Shown here: piece by piece, positions 35,666-47,640 of the stretch
Layout of the letters: each line of letters opens with the position of its first letter
Numbering within the stretch: the first letter of the stretch is position 1
DNA from: Lates calcarifer
Taxonomy: Eukaryota; Chordata; Actinopteri; Centropomidae
Length of the DNA: 64,000 nt
Assembly: GCF_001640805.2 (NCBI RefSeq)
Contig: NC_066842.1
Span: 24,513,598 to 24,577,597, forward strand
Direction of reading: 5' to 3'
Position numbers and translations under genes: made by a program
The notes under the pieces: generated by a model
The model's database searches: none
What the model was told of the DNA's origin: nothing
What the model saw: the letters and a program-made list of their open reading frames with translations, nothing else

Positions 35666-35926
35666 TGGTTCTATGTAACAAGCTTGTTTACACACTGTAG
35701 TATAGGCATACTGTAGGAACTGAGGTTGAAATTATAAATAAAATAAAAATAAAAAATATACACCTTTGGCAAAATTTGTGCCTTTTGCATTATCACAGCC
35801 AAAATAATAATAAAAAAAAAAAAAATCAAAAAAGAAACAGACAAAAATGTCCCCTAGGTCGTACAAGGGTTAAATAAATGTAGCCTCACTTACCACAATC
35901 ATCTACCATATTCACAGCCCCACCAC
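35666..35926 (-). repeat. right arm of the ~255-bp inverted repeat (piggyBac-like terminus)
   Basis: The reverse complement of the left arm (30383-30633). GGTCGTACAAGGG ends at 35869, followed by TTAA (35870-35873). The outer similarity continues to CAGCCCCACCAC (35915-35926). Confidence 0.8.
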
Positions 35927-36112
35927 CACCCCCAGCATCCACCTGCAGTTGAAAGAGAAAATCTCTCTCAGGTTGTATCTCCTTTCCATGCTGACTGATG
36001 GAGTTTGGAAGATGGGAGATTGTTTAGTAGTCTCTGTAGGTGGAGTTGTACTGGTGTTGTCTGTAGATCTATTGTTGTTCTTGGTAATATTTGAACACAG
36101 GGTTTTGCTTTC

Positions 36113-36263
36113 TGTCATGATGCGGCAGCTGGGGCCGCATCGGGGTGGGTTCAGGGATTATTTTCTGTTTTGTGTTCTTTTCTCGTTTGTTGCAGGCTGG
36201 GAGGCGGAGCCGGAGGTTGAATTCTCTGTGTAGTGACGACCAGGCACACCTGCGCAGCCTCCC
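36113..36263 (+). repeat. gypsy B truncated 5' LTR
   Basis: It is identical to 39872-40022 except at two sites (G/A and T/C). It breaks off at GCGCAGCCTCCC, where gag sequence begins. Confidence 0.93.
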
Positions 36264-36600
36264 CCAGCCTCGACCGTGGCCACTGCTCCACGCTCCCCTG
36301 AACCCCGTCTACCTCACCCCAAGGTCTACGACGGCACCCTAGGGAATTGTCGAGGCTTCCTGCTCCAGTGCCAAAACGTCTTCGCCCTCAAGCCGCTGTG
36401 TTATGACACCGAGCAGAAAAAGATCAGCTATGTGGTCGGGCTGCTACAGGGACGCGCCCTCGCCTGGGCAGAGGCAGAGGGCTCCCAGAGATCCTGGAGC
36501 ACTCGCTCCCTCAACGACTTCCTGACTCTGTTCCGAGCGGTGTTCGACTTGCCCGATCACGCTGGCAATGTTGCCCAAAAGGCCGGGCTCACCCCTAGTG
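36264..36600 (+). pseudogene. gypsy B gag fragment
   Basis: The frame reads KVYDGTLGNCRGFLLQCQNV and YVVGLLQGRALAWAEA, the retrotransposon gag core. The true N-terminus is deleted (the first possible start is a GTG), and the frame jumps from the capsid part to the protease with the zinc knuckle missing. Confidence 0.75.
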
Positions 36601-36852
36601 CCGAGGTTAGTGGTGAGCAATACTCTTAGCAAGAATAAATCCTGGTTGGTCCTGCCCCTCACTATTAATTTTGCCCAGTCTTCCTTATCTGTCTCTGCTC
36701 TTCTAGACTCCAGAGCTGATGGGAATTTTGTGGAGGCAGCCTGGTGCGCTAAGAATCGCATACCCCCCGAACCCCTGGAAGTTCCTCTAGTCGTCACCGC
36801 ACTTGATGGTCACCGCCTCACCCACGTCACCCATTGCACTCCTCCTCTATAA
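36568..36852 (+). pseudogene. gypsy B protease with altered active site
   Basis: The frame contains SALLDSRADGNFVEAAWC. The catalytic motif of this family is normally D-S-G; here the glycine codon reads AGA (Arg), a one-base change, which should inactivate it. The protease C-terminal part continues in another frame ([17 protein letters not shown] at 36916). Confidence 0.75.
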
Positions 36853-37081
36853 GTTATAGTTTCTGGCAATCACTGCGAACACCTCCGTTTTTTTATCCTC
36901 TCCACTTCCTCCACTTTGGTGATCCTGGGGTTCCCTTGGTTCCAGCTCCACAATCCCCACATAGACTGGCGGGGGGTCGGGTGCTGGACTGGAGCGCCAT
37001 GTGCCACGCTGTCTGTTTACAGTCGGCGCTTCCACCGGCACCTGGCGTGGCCGCTCCAGTTCCGGATTCCTCTGACCTCAG

Positions 37082-38356
37082 CTCTGTGCCCCCCGAGTAT
37101 CACAACCTCACACCCGTCTTCTGCAAGCACCGCGCCACATCACTCCCCCCTCACCGGCCGTACGATTGCTCCATTGACCTCCTCCCGGATGCGTCATTCC
37201 CCTCCAGCAAGCTGTACAGCTTGTCGCGGCCCGAGAGGGAGTCAATGGAGCAGTATATCTGAGAGTCTCTCACCGCGGGTCTCATCCAGCCCTCTTCTTC
37301 CCCTCTGGGGGCCGGGTTCTTCTTCGTGGGGAAGAAGGGTGGCTCTCTTCGGCCATGCATAGACTACAGGGGTTTGAACCGCATCACCGTGCGTAATAAG
37401 TATCCGCTCCCCCTCCTGAATTCCCCTCCTTGGAGGAGCTCGAAGGCCGTTTCATATTTTACTAAACTAGACCTGCGCAACACATACCATCTGGTCCAAA
37501 TTCGGGAGGAGGACGAGTGGAAAACGGGGTTTAATACCCCCCTCAGCCACTTCGAGTACCTCGTGATGCCCTTCGGCTTAACCAACGCACCCGCGTGTTC
37601 CAGCACCTGATTAATGACGTCCTCCGGGACTTCCTCAATCACTTCGTCTTCGTGTACCTTGACGATATTCTCGTGTTTTCCCCCACCCTTGAAGCCCACC
37701 AGGTCCATGTCCGCTCTGTCCTCCAGCGACTCCTGGAGAATCAGCTGTTTGTAAAAGTTGAGAAGTGCCTCTTCCACTCCACCACCGTCAGCTTCCTGGG
37801 GTTCTGTGTGGGGCCAGGACAAATCCTGGCCGACCCCGAGAAGGTTAAGGCGGTGGTGGCGTGGCCCCGCCCCTCCACCCGGCGCAAGCTCCAACAGCTC
37901 GCCTCCCCGCTCACCCAGCTCACCTCTCCTGCTAAGCCCTTTCACTGGACTCCCCCGGCCGAGGCGGCGTTCGTAAAACTAAAAACTCTATTTTCCACCA
38001 CCCCTATCCTGACCCAACCTGATCCCTCTAGACAGTTTATAGTAGAGGTAGACGCCTCAGACTCCGGGGTGGGGGCCGTCCTGTCCCAGCGAGCCGAGGA
38101 GAACGGCAAACTCCACCCCTGCGCCTTCTTCTCCCGCCGACTGTCCCCGGCAGAGCGGAACTATGATGTGGGGAACAGAGAGCTCCTGGCAGTGAAGCTG
38201 GCACTGGAGGAGTGGCGACACTGGCTGGAGGGGGCAGAACAGCCATTCGTAGTGTGGACAGACCACAAAAATCTCTCCTACATCCAGTCCGCCAAGCGGC
38301 TCCACTCCCGCCAGCATGCTGGCAGCTGTTTTTCACCCGTTTTAATTTCACATTGA
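37082..38356 (+). pseudogene. gypsy B reverse transcriptase and RNase H
   Basis: Motifs in order: [65 protein letters not shown] (YLDD), [12 protein letters not shown], then RNase [18 protein letters not shown] and [24 protein letters not shown]. The frame is broken by a TGA at 37261-37263 and by frameshifts near 37430, 37600 and 38320. About 30 residues are missing between the RT thumb (RRKLQQ) and the linker (LASPLTQL). Confidence 0.85.
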
Positions 38357-39389
38357 CTTTCAGACCAGGAACCCGCAATGCTAAGCCTGATGCGCTGTCC
38401 CGCCAGCACTCTCCCGACGAAGATACACCCTCTCCAGCCACCATCGTGTCGCCCTTCTGGGTGCTCGGGGCTGTTACCTGGGAACTCCAGAGCCAAATCC
38501 AGGAGGGACTCCGCACGGACCCTGACCCAGGTAACGGTCCCCCTAACTGTGCTTTTGTTCCCCAGGGAGCCCATTCCGCCGTCCTCCACTGGGCTCACTC
38601 CTCCTGCTGGTCCTGCCACCCCGGACTCTCCCTGGACCCTGCATCTCCTCCAGCGGTTCTTCTGGTGGCCCACTATTGAAGAGGATGCTCAGCGTTTTGT
38701 GGCAGCTTGCTCGGTCTGTGTCCGGGGAAAGGCCTCACACCGCCCACCTGCTGGACTCCTGCGCCCCCTGCCCGTGCCCTCCAGACCCTGGTCTCACATA
38801 GCCTTGGACTTTTTCTGGTTTGCCCCGCTCCCATGGTAACATCATCATCCTCACCATCATCGATCGCTTTTCTAAATCTGTTCATTTTGTCCCTCTCCCC
38901 AAGCTCCCCTCAGCTTCCGAGACAGCCCAACTCCTCGTCACCCACGTGTTTCATCTCCATGGTATCCCTTTGGACATTGTCTCCGACCATGGACCCCAGT
39001 TCACCTCCCGGGTCTGGAGGGCCTTCTGCCGGGCGCTGGGAGCTACAGTGAGCCTTTCCTCGGGCTACCATCCCCAAACCAACGGGCAGACCGAGCGGGC
39101 TAATCAACATCTCGAGTCCACGCTCAGGTGTGTCTGTGCAGCGGATCCCTCCTCCTGGTTGGAGCAGCTTCCCTGGGTTGAATATGCCCACAGCACCCAC
39201 ACCTCTGCTGCCACCTGGCCTCTCCCCCTTCGAAGCCTCACTAGGTTACCTGCCCCCACTGTTCCCGGCCCAGGAGGAGGAGATAGCGGTCCCGTCCATT
39301 CAGCATCACCTCCGCCACTGTCGCTGCACCTGGCATCGGACTCGCCAGGTGCTCCTCCGGACCACCGAACAGAACCGCCGGACCGCTGA
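38357..39389 (+). pseudogene. gypsy B integrase
   Basis: The zinc finger is visible ([23 protein letters not shown]), as is the catalytic core: DF-WFAP (first Asp region), [36 protein letters not shown] (second Asp), and [13 protein letters not shown] (Glu). Frameshifts occur near 38630, 38815 and 39210. Non-functional. Confidence 0.85.
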
Positions 39390-39434
39390 TCGCCACCGGA
39401 CCCTGGCTCCCCAGTACCAGGTTGGACAGTCAGT

Positions 39435-39830
39435 GTGGCTGTCCACCAGGAACCTTCCCCTGCAGGCCACCTCCAGGAGGAGGAGGTGGTCAATCCGGTG
39501 GCCCTCAAGCTGGACCTTCCCCCCTCCATGAAGGTCCACCCTGTCTTCCATGTGTCCCAGCTCAAGCCCCACCTCGGCGACCCACTGCAACCTCCGGCCC
39601 CCGCTCCGCCCCCTCCGCAGATCATCGACAGAGCACCGGCATATACTATCAACCGCCTCCTTGATGTCCAGCGGAGGGGACGGGGCTTCCAGTACCTGGT
39701 GGACTGGGAGGGGTATGGGCCGGAGGAGCGCAGCTGGGTTCCCACCGCTGCTATCCTGGATCCAGCATTAATAAGGGAGTTCCACGCCACACATCCGGAC
39801 AAGCCCGCACCACGGGTGTTGCCCAGCTGA
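39435..39830 (+). pseudogene. gypsy B integrase C-terminus with chromodomain
   Basis: The frame reads [11 protein letters not shown], then the chromodomain [32 protein letters not shown] and [15 protein letters not shown], to a TGA stop. Chromodomains bind modified histone tails and steer integration (family knowledge). This segment itself is intact, but it is out of frame with the upstream core. Confidence 0.85.
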
Positions 39831-39871
39831 CATTGGCGACTGCCGAGAGGCAGTCATTAAGGGGGGGGTAC

Positions 39872-40561
39872 TGTCATGATGCGGCAGCTGGGGCCACATC
39901 GGGGTGGGTTCAGGGATTATTTTCTGTTTTGTGTTCTTTTCTCGTTTGCTGCAGGCTGGGAGGCGGAGCCGGAGGTTGAATTCTCTGTGTAGTGACGACC
40001 AGGCACACCTGCGCAGCCTCCCACACCTGTCTTTACTTTCCCCTCATCACTCTCCCTATTTAACCTGCCCTCTGTTTTCCCTTCCTCGCCCGTTCTTCAT
40101 AGCAGTGCACCTCTTATCCTGCCAGAAGTTCCAGGCTGTCTTACTCCTCCAGCTGCTCCCCCGTTCCTCGTCCCTAGTGTGTTTCCACACCGCTGTGCCT
40201 CCCTTGTGTCCCTGGCTGTTTCCTCGCCCTGTCTCTCCTGTGTGCTCTCCCTGTGCTCCAGGTCGCTCACGTGGTCTCTCCTGTGGTGTTCCTCCAGTTC
40301 CCCCTGGTCCCTGCCTGGTCGTCCTGGCTCTCGAGCTCCAGCCCGTCCTCCCGGCCTCCCTCATCTGCCTTCTACCTGCGCCATTCCCCGGACCCCGCTC
40401 TGGTCTCGGACCCAGACCCTGCCAGACCCACCGCTCTTTTGGCGGCCTCTTTGTGTTCTTCCCCAGCCCTTTCGGCCCTTTGTTTTCTGTGGACAATAAA
40501 ACGCCCTGGTGAATCTGCATCCTTGAGTCCTCCCTTTTTCAGCGCAAGGTGCTTCATAACA
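39872..40561 (+). repeat. gypsy B 3' LTR (690 bp) with polypurine tract
   Basis: It begins TGTCATGATGCGG directly after the purine tract AAGGGGGGGGTAC (39859-39871) that primes plus-strand DNA. It contains a TATTTAAC stretch (40056) as possible promoter and an AATAAA signal at 40495-40500. It ends CATAACA. Confidence 0.92.
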
Positions 40562-40899
40562 CTTTCGATGTTTTCCTTCTCTCTCAATAAATAATTTCTT
40601 TTCACAATTTTATCAGTTTTTCCGTCACATACTATAGGCAAGCAGGAATATATGAGACTGAAAGAGAAAGGAGAAAATAAAATAGAAAAAGGGGCTAAAA
40701 AATGTGAATGTTCAAGACTGGAAAAAAAGAAAGCATGTGACTTAATTCACATCAGTGAGAGCAGACACAGTTAGCAACATCAGGTGAGTTGGCAAGTTTT
40801 CGAGTGTTACTGATATCAGCTGTGTTTTCTTGTTAGACTACCTACATCTGTTTCCTATATAGCTTTTCAACCAATTCAACACAACCCCTCTGATACCAT

Positions 40900-41720
40900 A
40901 CCTTTCTATTTTATTAAGTAATATTACATGATTAATGGTATCAAATGCTTTAAAAAAAAATCTATAAATACTCTCACTGTATATTTCTTTTTGTCTATAC
41001 AACTAGTTATTTTTCTTTTAACTCTATTAGTGCCAAGGATGTGGATCTGTAATGACACGGGCCTGTAATTTGTAAAAAAAAGATGTCTATCCCCCACTTT
41101 GTACAATGGGATAATTTTAGCATTTTTTATTTTCACTGGAAATATACCCATTTGGAAGGACGAATTAGTCAGAGGTTTTACAATACCATCAATGACTTTC
41201 TCAATTGACGTCATATCAGTTTCGTTACAGTCAGTAGACATTTTATTCTTACACTTGGTAACAATATCAATAATTTCCTTTTCTTCTACTGTTCTCAGAA
41301 ATATTGAGCTTGGATTTCTATCCCCATAATTATCAACACTTATTCTTATATTTTTTATATTTATTTTCTGCTTCTATAGCTCTATATTTTATGAATTATC
41401 TATATAGTTGTTGTTTTTTGTTTGTTTGTTTTTTTGCAGGCATTATGTAGTCCCTTTGTGATCCATGGCCTATCTGTACAATTTTGTTTTCTGCTGTACT
41501 GTTTTATTGGACAGTTCTTGTCATATGATGATATGAATACCTTTAGAAATGTGTCAAACACTACCGCAAACATTTGTAAAAATGTTATCTATTTGAGTGG
41601 TGCAAATTCTGCTTGGTCTGGTCTTGGTCTGGAACTAGATTCATACTAAATAAATAAATTCATCATTCATTTTGTAACAGGTCCATATTAAAATCCCCAC
41701 AAATGAACATAACCTTCTGA
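40900..41720 (-). pseudogene. decayed non-LTR retrotransposon (EN and RT fragments)
   Basis: On the minus strand near 41709-41663 a frame reads MFICGDFNMDLLQNE, carrying the GDFN endonuclease motif. Further on (41241-40924) VKIKNAKIIPLYKVGDRH then NYRPVSL match the start of a LINE RT. Between them are fragments such as FLRTVEEKEI. It is a different family from the intact LINE at 22-27 kb and is heavily broken. Confidence 0.6.
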
Positions 41721-42979
41721 TTTGTCTTAGCAAACATTCCTTCCATACTATCCTTAAATATTTCAGTGTTGGATCCAGTTCAGTGTTTGATTTAATCTTA
41801 AATGAAATGTCTCTCAAAGAGTTTTAAAAACGGTCCTCATGCTGTGCTTTGGAAAATGATCAATCACTTCATGTATACACAATCTGTATCTAATGGCCCA
41901 CAAAATGCAGATTTATCAATAATACTTGCCATTCTTTTCATAGTTTCAATGCTTTGAGAATTTCCCTCAGTCTGTCTGAGATGCAGTCATCCAGAATTTA
42001 AATTTCTCTGATTGTTGATCAGAGGGACTTTTATACTTTTATAACAGGGACTTGTTGGAGGACTTGAAGCAACCAAGCATTACATTCACACACAGAGAGG
42101 GAGAAAATGTGCAATTACTTTCACATCATCTCATCGGAGAGGAAAATTGGTGCTGCTAAAGTGTAAAAGGAAAATCCAGCCTTCATCTTGTCGGAAGCTC
42201 AAGCAAGGGTAGATGTCGCAACAGTGAGACAGATAATCAATCAAAGAATAGAAATATGAAAGAAAGAGGAAGGCATATCTGATTTAGCAAATGACACTAG
42301 ATGCAACAAGAAAAGAAAGGACAAGCTAAATCAATTTGAGTGTGCCAGCAGGATGGAGTAGGCTGATGTGTGATTGTGATGTAACACAATTCTGACAAGC
42401 CATGAAATTCTGTAATCAGCAGCATTATCCTCTAGATTACTTCTCTGTTTGACTTGTTTACTTTTGGACTGTAATTTGGTTTGGAAAAGCATTATTATTA
42501 TCATCATATTTAAAGACATTTAGCCATAATATCAATATGTATCATATTATACTGTATCTGTCTGTTTCTGGCTGTAGACTAAGGTAAATCTGATCAGCAG
42601 TTTTATTTTTTGAGATTTGACTCAGTGGGTGACCAGAAACAACTGTGTGTATTGTGGAAGAACATTAGACTTGTCTTTACTTATTACATCTGCTGTGATG
42701 CCACAATATTAATATACCTAACAGTTCACCAATCTTCCTGACATGAATTCAAAGTGAAAAGCCAATGACTATTAGTAGTATCAGGTTTTCTAAATGTGTT
42801 AAATGTTGGGAGGAAAATAAGATGCCTTTATACACCCATCAACCACAAACCAACACTAGTCATCCTTTGGAATTGTGTGTCTGTAACCAATGGCAGTGGC
42901 AAATCTTGGTGTGTGTTATTTCATGAAATAATGTTTTTTTCTATAATTAGAAAACTGCTTATGACACTTCTGTTTTAGT

Positions 42980-43424
42980 TTTGTTTCTGGACCCAAAAGC
43001 AGACGAGCAGACAGGGATGGAGCTTAGGAAGAAGTAACACCGAGTTAACCATGAACATAAACTGCTCGGAGCAGTTTAGAGATGCAGCGTAAATTACCAT
43101 AGCAGCAGACCCCAGGTAAAACCTATCCACCTTTCGTAGTACACATTAACCAGGAAGTTACACCTGATGTCACCAAGTTACTCCTGAACTTACTCTGATA
43201 AGCCAGTAACCTCGCTTCGTAGTACAGGCCTCAGGTGAGTGGCATTGAGGCAGCAGCTCTGGAGATGGAGATACACTGGAGCTCAGAACACAAGAGGTGG
43301 TACGTTGGAGTGAAGCAACGGCTCTGACACTGGAGACACACTGACGCACAGGAGACAAGAGGGATGAACACTGGAGCAAGGGGAATTAGGGGTTAGCAAA
43401 AGCAGTGGAGACACACTAGAGATA
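42980..43424 (-). repeat. LTR-like sequence split by the Tc1 element
   Basis: TTTCTGGACCCAAAAGCAGA near 42980 resembles, inverted, the terminus of several fish gypsy LTRs. The stretch 43125-43235 includes CGCTTCGTAGTACAGGCC, which recalls the end of a common fish MITE. Similar sequence may resume after the Tc1 at 45503. Low certainty. Confidence 0.35.
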
Positions 43425-43565
43425 CAGTGCCTTGCAAAAGTATTCACCCCCTTTGGCATTTTTTGTTTTCTGTTGCCTCACAACCTGGAATTAAAGTGGA
43501 TTGTTTGAGGGTTTGCATCATTTCATTTACAGAACATGCTTACAACTTTGAAGATGTGATTTTTT

Positions 43566-44314
<749 letters not shown>

Positions 44315-44513
44315 CCGGACACATATGGAATTACTATGCTGTTTCTTTTGTTTTGTTTTTCTTTCACTACCACATCAATGGTTTTCTTTTCAGAACCAGC
44401 TGCCGTTTTCAAAAAGGTCCAGGTGGGGTAACCACAAGTTGTGAGGGCATCTCTCAGGGGAAGAACACAAGCATCTGAGAGATGCTGAGAGAAACAACAT
44501 AGTTATTCCATAT

Positions 44514-44981
44514 GTGTCCGGGTTATCTGAAAAACTCAGGAGGATCTTCAACAAACACAGTATCCCTGTGTATTTCAAACGCAGCAACACACTCAAACAG
44601 AGACTGGTACATCCAAAGGACAGAACACCACACACTCACAAGAGCAATCTGGTGTATGCAGTCCAATGTAATGAAGAATGCAATGACCTCTACATTGGCG
44701 AAACAAAGCAACCATTACACAAACGCATGGCCCAACACAGGAGAGCGAACTCTTCAGGCTTGGACTCTGCTGTCTATCTACATCTAAAGGAGAAAACCCA
44801 TTCCTTTGAGGACAACAAGGTCCACATCCTGGACAGAGAGGACAGATGGTTTGAAAGAGGAGTAAAAGAAGCCATCTATGTTAAAGTAGAGAAACCATCT
44901 CTCAACCAGAGGAGGAGGTCTAAGACACCACCTATCTCCAATATACAATGCCGCCCTTTCATCCCTTCCCAGGAGACTTAA
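44514..44981 (+). CDS. Penelope GIY-YIG endonuclease fragment (copy 1)
   Basis: An open 155-codon frame (first codon GTG, so not a natural start) ends at a natural stop. It reads KLRRIFNKHSIPVYFKRSN, then LVYAVQCNEECNDLYIGETK (the GIY-YIG core; LVYAV and YIG), HKRMAQHRR, SAVYLHL, EDNKVHILDREDRWFERGVK and EAIYVKVEKPSLN. In Penelope-like retroelements this nuclease nicks the target for reverse transcription. The RT part is missing here. The nuclease end is better preserved than in copy 2, which has a deletion after VYLHL. Confidence 0.85.
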   Translation: MSGLSEKLRRIFNKHSIPVYFKRSNTLKQRLVHPKDRTPHTHKSNLVYAVQCNEECNDLYIGETKQPLHKRMAQHRRANSSGLDSAVYLHLKEKTHSFEDNKVHILDREDRWFERGVKEAIYVKVEKPSLNQRRRSKTPPISNIQCRPFIPSQET

Positions 44982-45249
44982 CAATTTGGCCTCTAGGAAA
45001 AACAACCTTTCACAAATGGCCTCATGTGACTCCAACGACTGTCGTTATAACACAATGGGGCACTAACGAAGTTGAAACTAATGGTTTCTACCAACGACTG
45101 TCAACCTAACGACCGCCGTTGACACATGGAACACAAAAGATCCATGACATCATCGGTCTTGTGAAAGCCCCCACAGAGGTTCTGAGGTTCAGAGGGTCTC
45201 CACACCAAAAATCAGTTGGACCAGTCCCAGCCTGGTCAGCTGCGAACAC

Positions 45250-45289
45250 GAACTGATGAAGCCTCTTGGATGAGAGGTGAAACGTCTTC
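45250..45289 (+). ncRNA. hammerhead-ribozyme-like motif in Penelope copy 1
   Basis: CTGATGA (45253-45259), a stem II hairpin (CCTCT-loop-AGAGG), GAAA (45279-45282), then CGTC followed by TTC that can pair with the GAA before CTGATGA. This is the order of a minimal type I hammerhead with a one-pair helix III. Hammerhead motifs have been described in Penelope-like elements (family knowledge). One extra A or a bulged G at the base of stem II is non-canonical. Activity is not shown. Confidence 0.5.
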
Positions 45290-45502
45290 TAGACTACAAC
45301 TAAGTCCAGTTGCTTTTGATTGAACTTTTTCCTTGAGATGGATTATATACATATTTTTTTTTCTCAGTTCACTTCACCAACTTAAACTATTTGACGCAGA
45401 TCAATCACATAAAATTCAGATTACAAAACATTTAATTTACAGGTTGTAATGTAACAAAATATGTAAAATGCCAAGAGGGGTGAATACTTTTGTAAAGCAC
45501 TG

Positions 45503-46070
45503 TACTTAGATTAATTGATAAGGCTGAGTGACTGAGAGAGTGAATCTGGCACTGAATGGGTGAAGAGCAATCAAGCTTGTAATCCTGGAGACTGCCAAAC
45601 CTGAATCAGGTGTACAGGTGATTCAAGTTTCAAATTTATTGTCATATACTTGGTGACCATTACCACCAATGAAATTCTCAGTCTAAGAGCCAACTGAACT
45701 ATTAAGCAAATTAAGGGCAGAAAAAAAAATCAGTTTGAGTGTTTAAGGCCCCCTCCTCCCACCTACTTCTCCCAGTGTTTCTCTGTCTGTCGCCCCTGTT
45801 GGACTCTCTTGTGTCTGTCTGTGTGTGTGTGTATGTGTGCTTCTCAGCGGGGTGCAACACCAGCTCACCTGTTTCCCATCTCCTCATCAGCCCACAGCTT
45901 ATCTACCCCAATCATCCTGTCACTTGTTGCCCCCCACCCCCCCCACCCCTTTCTCCTCTGCTATCCACCACTGAACTTTGCAATTGCCATTAAACATTCC
46001 CTGTTTGCCATCCTGGTGTTGTGTTCCCTGAGTGTGCTTTGGGGTCCAGTTTAGCTAAACCTGCACATAA
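45503..46070 (+). repeat. possible LTR/LINE-end fragments
   Basis: TTCAAATTTATTGTCATATA to GAAATTCTCAGTC (45620-45690) resembles a common fish repeat end. 45840-46050, with CATTAAACATTCCCTG and TGTGCTTTGGGGTCC, resembles the 3' half of a gypsy LTR. I cannot fix boundaries. Confidence 0.35.
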
Positions 46071-47640
46071 CATGAGTGTCTGCAATCTATTACAGGACCC
46101 TTTGAGTACAATATCAGTATGCACTGTTTTATATATTTTATGTTCCTCAGGGAAGGATCAAAACATGATAGATGAGTATTGAATATTTAGTTAAAGACTG
46201 TAAAGGATTAGAGAATCCCCAGTAAGTGTTTGCTCTTAGTAAAAATTAAAAAGTTGTTGACTATTATTTCAGCAGGCAGAGTCAGAGACACGAAATCACT
46301 AAAAACCATTAAAAACTCATCTCAAAATGAAATGTTCAAGACTATAATGCTGCCTGGCAAAAACTCTAATCTTTATTTGTCATGGCAGATTAATCCCATT
46401 TACGGACATCATGGCTTCTTTCTGCTTCCTGTTTTTTAGACATAATTATTCTTCTGGGGTGATCCCTAGTAAATACCTATAACCCATGAGTTTCAGAAAT
46501 AATGACAATATTTCAGATGAATTATCTCACAGAACAAACCACCATAAACCCATGTGAAAGATTTCCAGCCACTGCAACAGCTGACCTGCAGCATTAAGTG
46601 TTTAATCTATTCATCTTCTGAGACAATTGTAAAGGAGCTGTTTGCTGTAGAGGGAGGGCTATGGGCAGACAAGTGTGAGTGGCTGAACCTGTGGCTGAGG
46701 ACAACCTGGTGATTGACTGTGATGAGTGAGTGAACAAGAGAAAGTGAGTGAACAGCCCAGTGCCTCTGGGGATCAGCACTTGCGTGGAAGCAAAAGAGTG
46801 ACAACCATGCCAAGCAGAGTGTTATTTAGCACTCACTGCTGGGGGCAGGTGCCACCCGCATCTCAGGTAGGGCTGTCAGCGGTGAAGACAGGTGTGTAAA
46901 TTCAAACACTCACACTTTGTAGGCTAGATCCAACCAGATGTTTATTTCAGTATTCATGTAACAGTTCTTATTTTGCTTGTTCTCACACATTCCCAATCTT
47001 TGTGATAAATATAGCGCTGTCCTCGACTTGAGCAGGGATTTGTAGTTAGGGTGTGATCTTAGCTCTGAACAGACACAAAGAAAGATGAGAGGAGGCAGCA
47101 CTTCATTTGACTCCACCCAGATCTGGAGCAGTTCCAGGTGCTACATGTCAGAAATATATTTTAGGTTTAAAAGGAGCAGAGGAGCATGCAGCCACACTGA
47201 CTGAGGCAGGTGCTGTGTTAAGGAATAAATAAAAATAGATAACTCTGTCCTGCAATGAAGCTCCATTGTGTTGTACTTGTAGCACTGCACCCACAAGTTT
47301 CTGGAATTTCTCAAGCGATCGGTTTACCTTAGCACCAAGTGTTGGTACTGTTATTGTTTATCATCTATGCTTCATTTATGAGGATCTGCACCTAATATCA
47401 AAGCTTACTGAAACTGCAGATTAATGCTTAAATGTGTCTCCATGCTTATGTAATCAGATTTGTGTCAATATAATCAATTCATAATAATGAACAAAACTTG
47501 TGACAACACATGTGCTACAAGTGCTACTCAACCAAATCAACAAACACACTTCTTAGGTTGCAGTATAATGAGCTCTCTTCTACACTTTGACACTGGGACA
47601 GGATGATCTAGCATTCCAGCAATAGCTATTCCTCCAACAA
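46071..47640. other. intergenic DNA, nothing recognised
   Basis: No supported gene or repeat. Confidence 0.5.

Larger units (their letters stand above)
36113..40561 (+). mobile_element. Ty3/gypsy chromovirus copy B, flanked by CTTTC duplications
   Basis: A complete insertion event: the element begins TGTCATGATGCGG and ends CTTCATAACA, and the 5 bp CTTTC occur immediately outside both ends (36108-36112 and 40562-40566). The 5' LTR has lost all but its first 151 bp, fused directly to gag, so primer-binding site and gag start are gone. The 3' LTR is complete. The surviving 151 bp differ from the 3' LTR at only two positions, suggesting a fairly recent insertion. The internal frame is broken by stops and frameshifts. 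The chromodomain at the integrase end places it among vertebrate chromoviruses. Confidence 0.92.
44315..45326 (+). mobile_element. Penelope-like element copy 1, 5' part inverted
   Basis: The main body (from about 44460) is in plus orientation and carries the endonuclease end of a Penelope-like protein plus a 3' UTR. The first ~145 bp (44315-44460) are the same element in minus orientation (RDAL-TCGYPTWTFLKTAAG on the minus strand). The two parts meet near 44460-44490, where plus-strand sequence is also missing about 130 bp. The 3' end (GTCCAGTTGCTTTTGATTGA) matches the end of copy 2 at 55201-55240. Confidence 0.8.

Noticed and set aside
38037..38516. Long minus-strand frames opposite gypsy B
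   Set aside because: GC-rich antisense shadows of the RT/RNase H region.
42980..43424. Considered as a defined LTR retrotransposon
   Set aside because: Only resemblance to LTR ends; no boundaries, primer site or internal coding sequence could be established, so it is listed at low confidence only.
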